The position numbers were made by a program, and so were the translations under genes. Shown here in pieces: positions 48,801-60,800 of a stretch of DNA of 64,000 nt. Positions within the stretch are counted from its first letter, which is position 1; each line of letters begins with the position of its first letter. Under the pieces are notes generated by a model. It was not told where the DNA came from. It ran no database searches and worked only from the letters and a program-made list of their open reading frames with translations. This DNA comes from Oasisia sp. SBJ-2009. Lineage: Eukaryota > Annelida > Polychaeta > Sabellida > Siboglinidae. The stretch covers positions 29,185,158-29,249,157 of the forward strand of contig OZ024862.1 in the NCBI GenBank assembly GCA_964017155.1, written 5' to 3'.

Positions 48801-51800
48801 TGTGTGTTATTCTTGGCAAGGCTGTTGGGCACTATCCCTGGGACAAGGCTGGATCCCTGGTCAGCACCTGCTGCTCTCCCAGTCAGGGCAGACCCAGCTA
48901 GCCACAGGGGTCAATGCTATAAATACACCTGCCACAAATGTAGTTATCTTACTCATCAGTCAACACAAGTTTTCAGTTGATTTGTTCACCCTTTTAAATG
49001 ATAAAGATCTGTGAAGTGAAGTGGCAATTCAATAGATTTTGAGTAAGTTATACATGTATCCAGTTTTCTTGTTGTAATGACAAGTAGACAATAGGTATTT
49101 TTGCACCTAGAAACTACTAGACCCCAGAATATATTTGTATTCTGTTACACAGTTCTGAGTGCTGTGTCATCCAGTGACAGGGCAAGGTGCTATGGACACA
49201 TTCATTTGTTTTGTGGGTCAAGGCATCAATCAATACAGTGCTTGTCCTGTTTCAGACAAACCCACATGGGTGGAATAATACATTATCATAATACATTATT
49301 GTCATTATGGCTAGTTCTGAAAGAGCTGGATGCATATATTGGGATACATTTCAGAATTTTTGATATTTTTTTAATCACTCAACTAGTAGTGTAGCCATTT
49401 GTAGGATATGTACACAATTTACAGACCAACTGTGGCAGTAGCTGTGACATAAGTCACATAACTGATGTGGCCCCCTATCTGTGTTGACAGGAAGTGAGCA
49501 GTGTGCATGCGTGTGACACATGTTCTGTCACACTGTGTTTGTGGGGGTGTGAAATTGTTACTGCTGTCATGTGTTGGTGTGGTGTGATGGGCACTTGTGG
49601 CATTCAGGTAACTGGAGACAGACAGAGCCCAGTGGCTCAAGCATGTCATGTCTACTCATATCAACATGTTTCCTTGCCAGACTTAGATTTTCAAGGGAAT
49701 CCGAGGACTACTTGTGTCATCTTTAAGGGAGTCTAAGACTCCTTTTTTAATTTACTGACTCTGTAAGTTTCTCTTGATATGACTCTGTGTAACCAACTAG
49801 ATTTAAAAGACAATAAATCCAATGACAAACAGTCAGCTCCGATGCTCATTTCCACATATTCTTGTTTGATTCCATGAAAGCTGGACAAATGCAAATGAGA
49901 TTACTGTCAATCTCAATGCTGTCTCTCAGAAACATGTTTGGACGACCACTCCTCCATTGGCTAGAGGTTGTCCAAACGAGAACTTGGTTAGCAATTTAAG
50001 CATGGGGCATCACATCATGATCTCCCATTGCCTTACATTGATGGAAATATCAGTGGGAGATGACCATACAGAACCTGGATGGTGATGCTGGACATACTGT
50101 ATATTTTATGTACTTGGTAATACTAGTAGACACTGCCAAGTGTTTTCTGTGGCAATTTAGAAGTCATTGTCCATGATTCATAACCACATAGTTATGAGGA
50201 TCGATTCAGTCTGTGTGGTCCAATCAAGATGTTTAGTTTGCCGTCTCTGTGAATGACGAATGCTTCTGCTAACAAAGTCTGTGTTTTTCTGCACCAGATG
50301 TCAATTGTGAGTCAATTGTGAGTCAACGCATGAGCCAAAGTATTTGAACTCTTCTGACTAGTATTTTTTATCTATTTGAACTCCTTGACTTGTGAGATGG
50401 AGTCCTCCCACCAATAATCTGACAGCCTTGTGCCTATGGGAAATACACAGAGAAGATGAAATATAATTGCAATGAGAGATGTGTATTAGTGTTTAGTGAG
50501 TGCCACAGCCACTCTTGGCTTCACACCACACAGGTGGTGGCACACCAGCCACTAAGTGTTTATGACAGTTTGATGAGTACCAACTAGTGAACATATCACA
50601 TACAGCTGTGATGTGGTGGCCCCATGCTATTAGTCTGGCAGAGTCATCTTCTTCACATACATCAAGGCTGTGTTTCAGCTACAGAGGCTGGCAGATGAAG
50701 CGATGTGAACAGAATGTGTCATTAGCACTGTCACAGCTGTATAGGTTGATTAGGTTCCCTGCAGCCAGTTCAATGTGTTACATTGTTTTCTGTAATCATG
50801 GTGTTGTAGTGTTTATTTAAACATTTGCTGCTACTGGGAGATAGAATTCTAGTTGAGAAACAACATTGCATGTCGTTTTATCATATCTGACTGGCTGTTT
50901 GACAGTGTATGTAAACAGTCTCTGCCTGGCAGTGTCTTTCTTGGACAGAGTCTCTGGGTGTCAGATGACAGTTTCTACCAGACAACAGATGACAGTGTCT
51001 CTCTCACTGTGAATCTGTGTGTCAGATGACAGTGTCTGCCAGGCAACAGATGACAGTGTCTTTCTAACTGTGAATCTGTGTGACAGATGACAGTGTCTAC
51101 CAGACAACATATGACAGTGTCTCTCTCACTGTGAATCTGTGTGACAGATGACAGTGTCTACCAGACAACAGATGACAGTGTCTACCAGACAACAGATGAC
51201 AGTGTCTCTCTCACTGTGAATCTGTGTGTCAGATGACAGTGTCTACCAGACAACAGATGACAGTGTCTACCAGACAACAGATGACAGTGTCTCTCTAACT
51301 GTGAATATGTGTGTCAGATGACAGTGTCTACCAGGCAACAGATGACAGTGTCTCTCTGACTGTGAATCTGTGTGTCAGATGACAGTGTCTACCAGACAAC
51401 AGATGACAGTGTCTACCAGACAACAGATGACAGTGTCTCTCTAACTGTGAATCTGTGTGTCAGATGACAGTGTCTACCAGGCAACAGATGACAGTGTCTC
51501 TCTGACTGTGAATCTGTGTGTCAGATGACAGTGTCTACCAGACAACAGATGACAGTGTCTCTCTGACTGTGAATCTGTGTGTCAGATGACAGTCTCCACC
51601 AGGCAATATCTGACAGTATCTCTGTGAATGTATATTTCTGACAGCGTCTGTTTATCCTGATTTGCATAGACATGGAAGCTCCAGATGAAACATGGCTCAG
51701 TGGCCTGAAGAAACCTCTGCAGCTGACATGCAGCTCTGGTAGGGAGTCATTATACTCAACAGAGTCCAGCAGTAGAATAAATAGAATTATATTAATTCTA

Positions 51801-54800
51801 TATACTACTATATCATATTAGTAGTCTCCTCACATGGATTATCCCATTATCATTTAGCAACTGGAAACAGTTTCCCAAACCCCATTTTCAATACTCTCAG
51901 GTCATTGCACCCAGTGAAATGTGCTGAATGCCATTCACTCTGCAGGTTGATTGTCTGTTTTGACTTATTTACTTCTTGGACACAAGTGCAGTGCTTTTAA
52001 ATTAAAAAGGTACTCCATTTACAATAACCTGTTATATATCATTGTCATACTGTGCAGCTATCGATCACAGTGCCACCAAAAGGAGATCTAAGTAACACCA
52101 TTTGCAGTAAGTCTACCCAAAAGCAATTGCATTGCAGTAATACACTCCGGGCACTGCTTGTGATTTAAACATCGCTGTAATACGGGCGTGCTGCGTACAC
52201 TACGTGTTCTGCACGTACTACATGCACACGCACATTCCACTGTCAATGAATGAAGGTGATTTTTAACACCAGCCTGTTTCAAACACCTGTAATATTAGCA
52301 AACACTCGACGAGAAAAACAGGTAAACTGTGCCAGAACGCAGCTAGAGTAGTGGTTAATTTATGAGTGGTCACAGCTATAGGCTGTGTGCCTGTGTATGT
52401 GTGTGTGTTCACTGCTGGCCTGGGGTGTGTTCCCCAGGGACAAGACACTGCTGTTTGTTTGTTCTGTTATAATTAGTGTAGTTGCTCAGGTGTGGTGAGC
52501 TAGGGAGGTCTCATTAGTGGCGTGTCTCTGGTGGTGCTCCCTAACCACAGTGAAGCTCTGGCTCAGCCGCTCATTAGGGACAGGTCGTTATTTAACAGGG
52601 AGTGAGCCAGATGGAATCTGGGGTTTCCCAGTACTCTGTGGGTTGTCCAAGGGTTTGATTCCTGCAGATTCCATTTTGTCTGCAGTTTGGAAGATGTTGA
52701 TACACACTGAAAGTTGAGCAACCCTAATACTATACATCTCCAATGGATGAAATACTAGTCTTGTACACTGAAGATAGAACCTATTCGTGAGATCTGCTGC
52801 TCCTACTGACCCTGTATTAGGACATAGGAGTGGTTTGACAACTGTTGCACTTACCATACTATGACATAGGAGTGGTTTGACAACTGTTGCACTTACCATA
52901 CTATGACATAGGAGTGGTTTGACCACAGACTTGACTACTGTTGCACTTACCATACTAGGACACAAGAATATTATATGATATATGATATTAGGACATAAGT
53001 GTGCTTTAATTACTGTTGCTTCTACTTTACTAAGATGTAGGAAATTAGCAATGTTCTGATTACTGTTGTTTCATAGAATTGATGTATTACTGTTGTTTCA
53101 TAGAATTGATGTATTACTGTTGTTTCATAGAATTGATGTATTACTGTTGCTCCTACTGTATACTGTATAGGGTATATGAATGTTGTGATGACCACCGTTT
53201 GTACTGTACTAGAGCATGAGAGAAGTCTGAAAGAAACTGTTTCTGATTACTTACCTTGCTCTTACTGTACTGGTACATAGAAGTAACCAAGCACTCACGT
53301 GTAATCAAAATGCAACACTCAAAGTTTCAAACAGCGATTTTCAAGTGACTACTTTGTACTAATATGAAACTCCTGTAGTTGTGTTTTTTATAAAATTATT
53401 ATGGTATAAGCTCTCAGTAGAAGTAGAACTTCTTTATGATGTATGCATGCATCTCTCACCCTGCTTGGTATCATTCATCTTTATTATCTGTTTTTTTCTT
53501 CACATCTACTCTGAACTTCAACTACCACCAAGCTTCGCTCTTTCATCGTTTTGATTGATACCCTGTTTTTATATGTTGTGCCACTTGACAGCTTTTTTTG
53601 TAAATGTGGAATAAATATAATTACATGCACAGTGTGTGTATGTGTCTACTCCAGTACTCTATATAAATGCTGTCAAATTACATGACTTTCTGTGTGGTTC
53701 GTTGTTCTAGGTGACCATTAATATTCAAGGTACATGTCTACCACCATTCCATTTGTAACTACTCTACCTGGTGTTTAATGTTGTAACTACTCTACCTGGT
53801 GTTTAATGTTGTAACTACTCTACCTGGTGTTTAATGTTGAACTAATAATATAGTTCTTGTTGTAAGACATTAGTAATAACATGTACAGTTATCATGTGTG
53901 ATGGGATCATGGGAGTTCCTTTTGTTCACCGAGAGATTCTGTCTAGGTGCACCAAACTTCAGTAATACTGGAAACACAAATAACTACTGCTCAAAGAAAA
54001 CGATAGATTAATTATGTTTTTTTAAACAACAGTTTGGATATGAATGCAGACACTTACAGTATAACCGAAAAACAAGGCAAGGCAAGGCAAGGCAAAGAAA
54101 ATGTATTATTTTGATGTAGTTTGGACATCTATTTTGTTATATAATATGTGACTGACAGGAGACATTTGTCATACTGCATTATGCACTGACAGCAGGTTGC
54201 GTTGGGAATGACACAGAGACATCTACATGGTTACATAACAGCACATGTCATCTGGGTGTGTGTTTCATGCTTGTCACAGAGAAATAGTTTTATAATGATG
54301 TAACAGTCAACTCAGTGGTCAACTTCGATTGAGCTACTCGAGTTACTCGCGTAACTCCAACTTGGTATCCGGTTTATGATCATTTAACTGCGCGCGCAGT
54401 ACTACGCGCGTAATCCAACTGAACACCGATGATCGTGATCACGGACATAAAACCCTTATGTAAATAAATAAAATAAAGTAATCTGTTGTTTAGTGTGTAA
54501 ATTGTGACGTTCATGTTCTTGGACTTTAATTATAATTCATACAATGTGTTGACTTTAATCTATATTGAAGTCCTTAAATGATTGTGTCGTGTAATGTTTA
54601 ATTAATTTCTTATGCGGTAGGGGACCTACGTAAGTTACTCGAGTGAATCCTGTAAAACTCGCGATTGCCTCGAGTAACTAATCTAGGTCAAAAATAGTCA
54701 CATGCTCGAGTGATCTCGGCTGTTAGATTGGGACTCGGGTAGCCCTCGGGTTACGCGAGTTACTCGCGTAGCTCAATCGAAGTCGGCCAGTGGTGCTGCT

Positions 54801-57800
54801 GGGTGGATCCAGGGACAGTTCATTATTTTACATCAGTCTTTATGACAAAATTGTGATTTGGAGATGGTACCCTTTTTCAGTAAATCTTTCAACCCTTAAA
54901 GCATTTTTGACCAGGGAAAATAACACAGTTGCTGACTGACTGTCTGCAATATGAATGATATATAGTGTAACTTACTAAGCTAAACTTTCTGCTAGTTGGT
55001 TGTCTAGATGTCTATGTCTGAGAATCTAGATGTGGAACTTGTGAGAAACCTTTCTATGTATATTTAAACATAATCTTATTTGTTTATGTACAACAAATGA
55101 TAGAATACATCTTCCATGTTGATCTTCTTGAAACACAACTTGTATATTTTGATAAGTGCACTTAAAATGCTGTATAATTAATTGTATAACCTGATGAATG
55201 CACTTTAGTTAGGCATGCTGCTTATTTAATAGTAAACAAGACAACAATCAAAGGATAGTGAATATATTGTTCATGGCTCCAAGAATGGTTTATTGTAGTA
55301 TAATTAACTTACTTTGGAGCTTAATGTCGAAGATGAAGTTAATTATACTACAATAAATGAAAGGATAGTTTTTCATCAGTCTATATTATAACAATAAACA
55401 GTTTGGAATCACCTAACTTACTTTTAGACTTGATTTTATGTAGCATAGATAAAACCCGCTTAGGACAAGTAGAAATATTACTGGACGGGTGGTGGGGGAT
55501 GAGTAATATATAAGGAGCAAAAAGAGGTCTTCAAACATACTTTATTTCAGGTCATAATACACATTGCGGCTGGCTTGTATGTATGTGAGCTAACGTGCAC
55601 GTGTCTACCACAGAATTTTGGAATGGCAAAAATTTGATCTGCATATAAAGGCCTGTAGATGTTTTCCCTACACAGAATCATCACTGGCACAATTCTTGAT
55701 CATAAACAATATTTTATTGAGCTTCTGTAAGAGTCCTGGTGGGGCAAACTTGACCCGAGGACAGCTTATATCCTCATTAAAGTCACCATCCATAGGTTCC
55801 AAATGGTCCCTACCTTAGCTAAAATTATGCATGCAAGATATACTGCATATTAGCAGTCGCATTGGGGACAGTCTGTAGTATTTATATTCTGAAAACTGAT
55901 AGAGGACATTATTTCATGAACGATCCCGATCAGTATGCGACAGTTTGGCAATATCCTGCTTCCTGTTATTACCAATATGGTGATAACATAACGATATATG
56001 CAACTTTGTTGGTGGGTATGTGCCGCAGATTTACAGGATACATGTTCCCTAGTCGAAGTTGGCAACATGTGACATCTTAAAACAATCTTCTTTAATCCTC
56101 ACACCAATCAAAACACCCCGAGCTAGATGGAATGGTCTAAGGTGCCTATTGAAGCATACAACAATCTAGAAAATTGCATTTTCTACTGCAATCTTTGTGC
56201 AACAATTAATGGTTCCAGTCCCACCAACTTGTGTTTCTGTGTGTTTGTTTAACGGCCTGCATTAGAGGCAGAAACAGTCACATACAAACTGCATCTTCCA
56301 CCGTATATGTTTGACCAGCATAAATGGATTGAGTGTTGGAAGGAATACAAACGAGTGTAATCTGCATCTTTGACCACATCTTTGTATTGATTCCGGCGAG
56401 GTTATGTGTTTGTGAGGAGACGTACGGTGTTGTTATCGCCGTGCCCTGATTACAGATCGTTGCTTTGGTCTCTGCCTCCATCTTGTGACACTCCATTAGG
56501 CACGTACCGAGAGCAGGAGCAGCATTGAGCAGGAGCAGCTCTGTGACAAACTTGAAGGCATTTGATTCAGCTGTCAAAAGAAATGACAGCTGCACAGAAA
56601 TGTGTTATTCAAGTTGCGATTCATCTACTTCTGTGTGTGTAAAATTATGGATGAAAACTTGAGCTGTGAGATGTGTTATTATCTTGCATGCTCTTGCTTT
56701 GGCAGGATTATAAACTGGTTTTCGTCAGGCCTGCTACGGTTAACACACATCTGCAACGGAGTGTGTTTACTGTTTGTGAGTGAGTGAGCAAGGGAGCGAG
56801 AGAGGGAGTGAGTGAGCAAGGGAGGGAGGGAGCGAGAAGGGGAGGGAGGGAGAAAGGGAGGGAGCAAAGGAATGAGAGAGGGAGTGGGTGGGTGGGTGGG
56901 TGGGTGAGTGGGTGGGTGGGTGGGTGGGTGGGTGGGTGAGTGAGTGAGTGAGTGAGTGAGTGAGTGAGTGAGTGAGTGAGTGAGTGAGTGAGTGAGTGAG
57001 TGATTCTTTGCTGGGATTGCAGGAAAACACATGAGTCCTACAGTAAATCTACTCGACTTTTGTCAAGTGCTTGTAACCACACTTTTCGTGTTGTTGATGA
57101 AATCACTTCAGTCTTGAACCTCATTTATCCTAAATGTAATCATGGATTCAGTGTAATCAGAAAGGCTATTCCATTCCAGATAGTCCGGTTAGTCATAAGA
57201 TAGGCGTTCATGTGTACAGCTGCCTGCCAAATCACATTGCCTGCCCTTTAGTGGTGATAGAGTCAAGTGTGGCGTATGCGTTGTCATCATTAGTATTAAC
57301 TGGATTTACTCGGTTTTTATTGGCAGCTTGTCGGTTGAAAACTCAATTTTCTCGGGCTAATATCCTGGCCGTGGCGGATCAGGCAGACATCTAGACCCTG
57401 CACTTCATTACTGGGTAATTCTCTCTGCACTTGCACATGTGATTAGGCAGCTAATAGGACAATTAGCCTGTTGACTCTCATCCAGTGAATGTTGGCAGGT
57501 TAGGTTGAGGCGTGTGTCGAACTGCATGTGTGTGACTTTTTGAAGTACTCTGTGCAGAGATGTGTAGAGATATCGCGCATGTTTTCCCACAACCTTGGCT
57601 TTGACCGTAAAACATTTTGAAGCGATTACACATTACATTACACATGGAAGATGTACAAGAAGCAATAAGAAGTACCTAATGTACAAATTGCCCTGTTAGT
57701 AAAGACAGATGTTTTATACAGATGTGATTGTGTCACAGTTTTATATTGTGATAAAATATCATATATATATATATATATATATTTAAAAAATATATATATT

Positions 57801-60800
57801 ATATATATATTGTGTGTGTGTGTAATTTGTGTATGTACTTTGTACCTGCAGTACTAGAAATATAATCAGTCACAATAATTATTGATGTCAAGTGTTACTG
57901 GGTTAAGTTATGAAGCAATACAATTATTTAGTCATTTGTTTATAATTATGATACACCTAGTGTGATGTATTCTACTCATGTTTGTTACATGGTGTGTATG
58001 ATTGTTTGAATTTATGTACAAGATGGGCAGGTTGGAATAGTCAATTTAGTTATAACAGAAATATTTTAGATATAAATTTTAACTTGACACAATACCTCCC
58101 TGTTGATAAGTCAGCTTGCTTCTATTGTGAAATTTGGATGTGATATACTTCAGTCCAGATTACTATTTATTTTGAAAGAAGTTAAAAGTTAAAGGACCCT
58201 TTGCACTATCGGTACCTATATAAATGGCATCAATTTGTGTTTAAGCCAGGCAAATAACACGCTACACACTAAACTACACACATAACCTGTCAGTTTATCT
58301 GTAATGCAAAAGCATCTGCATTAGCCGTAGAAGAACTGATTGTTTGGAATAAAAAATATTGAGAATTGAAAAAGTCAGCCAACTGGTGCAGTACATTGCT
58401 ACAGCTGTGTGCAAGTATATAAGTGCAAATCAATATTTGTTGGTTATTAATAAGGATGTATGATGACAACGCAATCACCTCGTAGGCAATCAATGTGGCA
58501 TCCGGTGGATGGAATGTTGACTTTGCAACCGGGTGCGAGTGTATATTGGTACAAATTCACCAGTGACATACATTTTGTGTTTCTTTCAACATCAATGCAC
58601 TTTCAAGACATGTACTCAGTGCTTGGAGAAATGCTTTAATCAGTTTGATATAAATTGACTCGGTTAACTTGTGCTTTCTAGTGCTTGCTATAAATGGTTG
58701 ACACATTCCCTGTGTGAACTTTGGGCATGCCACTTGGCTCTATCAGAAGCTAGTTGCTGTTGTGTATATCAACTTGTCAACACCAGTTTCAATCACAATG
58801 TATGCGCTGTGTTATTGAGTGACATATTTGGGGGACCTCGGGTCTTAACTGTTGACAGTTATATCTAAAAGTCTTCAAAACTGGGCAACTTTTATTGTTT
58901 CAGCATAACTTACACAATGACACTTGTGTGCACACCGAATGCAATAATTATTAATAACTCCATGGCCAATGATTGTGTTTATAATGAAGGTTCCATTGTG
59001 AGAATTTGATGAAACAGAAGGAAATCAATTGGTGTGGAATCTAGCTTGTCAGTGGTATGAAAACAACTGAAAACATTTTTATTTGCGTAAGTTACAGTTT
59101 GACATTTCAATATCCATGGAAAGATGTCTGCCTCTCAGCTTGCCCCTCACTTAGCCTCATATGATTTTACTAGCAGAGCATAAGTAAAAGACCATACTTG
59201 GTGAAGTTGGCTGTTGAATGAATGACATCATTGTAAATGTGTCTCTGAGGTGTCTTTGTACAAGGAACAGCTGCTCCGGTTTAGTTTCCCCTTATCCATC
59301 AACACAAGGAGTACCCAGTCACCCTGTGGATGTGATAGGTGCACCCCTGAACCACTTAACAAGAGTGGTTTTGTAAGAACTGAGGGGGCAGGCCAGTATT
59401 ATTTACACACCACCCTTTTAAAAAGGCATCAGGTTTAACCGTGGTTCCTGAAAATGCTGTGTGTATCATGGGTTTTCGCTAGTTAAGCCATTTGTATCAG
59501 TAAATACATTGGTTGACATAATTGGCTAAGTGCCAGTGAAACATTACAGTTGAAAACAAACTGTGGTCTGTACCCACGACTTCCCCATGTTTCCCCAGGC
59601 AGTGAGGCTTCTTCCCTGTTTACTGTTTCCCACTGTGGGGAGGAAAACAAGGCCATCAAAACTGCCCTTTCTCCCCAGCTGCATCTGTATTAATCAGCTG
59701 AATGTTATCTCCCTAGGCCTGTCTCCTGATGCTAGTTACAGACAGGCAGAGCTGGGAAAGATTACTTACTCAGTACTACTTCCTTGCTGTGTACGTCAAA
59801 GTACCAGGGACCTACTCTGATATTAGATGATTTTCAAAGTAGGCCAAGTTGTTTTTTCTTTTCCCATAGTTGTTTACTTAACATTGTACGTGGAACTGAG
59901 ATTTGTCAAACCACATAGAAGCATGCATGTGCACATGTATACATCTATACACACAGCAGATACAAAAGACAGTATCACAGGTACATATTTAAAATAGCTT
60001 GTAATGCACTTTAAGCAAACATCTGCATCTGCAACATTACGAATACAGTGTGCATTGAATCTGAATATTTTGTTTACAAATTGAACATTGTTTGGTTTAC
60101 AAATTGAATATGGTCAAATTATTCAAATTTGTGAAGAGATGGGTTCTGTTTATTATACTGAGTCTGCTTAGTACTGCACCTTTAACATTATTGAAATCCT
60201 AGCATTAAAACAAGGAACTGGTTTAAAGGCTCTTCCATGTTCACATGTGTGGAAAATGGGCAGGTTTGAGATGATCCCTACTGGTGTTCTCAGATTGCAT
60301 CAAGAATGAAAAGAATCTGGATAAGCAACAGCATATGTCTAGATCTCAATTTCCTTTTTATCTTGTTCTATGTGCAACTATAACAGCGCCTTTTTTGACA
60401 GTTAGATTATATTATCTGGATCACTAGTTAACGATGCAAAATCCAGGCGAGTTATGGATCCACCGGAATAATGGTGAAAATTGCCTCTGTTTTAGTCATC
60501 AGAATAACAACGCATGTTTTTCAGGTGTCGGGTGGTGAAATTAAAGAAGGTTTTCCAAGTATTCGCGACATAAACAAGCAGAGATATGTATAAAACTGTT
60601 AAACAGATGTTACAGGAAACTGTGCAAGCTGTTTGAGACCTCACACAGCCATGTGTTGATTACACAAGGCTGGCAACTGTCCATGTGTCAGTCCACTCAT
60701 CTGTGCAATAGATCTGTTTGCAAGCTTTTAATGAAGTTTCCGCAATAATAAACCGAAGAGATCTGGCAGAATAGATTAAGTCTGGGAGTTGCTGTAAACA

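Noticed and set aside
50960..51625. CRISPR-like appearance of regularly spaced CAGATGACAGTGTCT units
   Set aside because: The spacers are also repeats and the context is a eukaryotic intron. It is a minisatellite.
52588..52965. 125-codon minus-strand frame with a 14-residue repeat
   Set aside because: The 42-bp tandem repeat has a period divisible by three, which keeps any frame open. There is no start context or homology.
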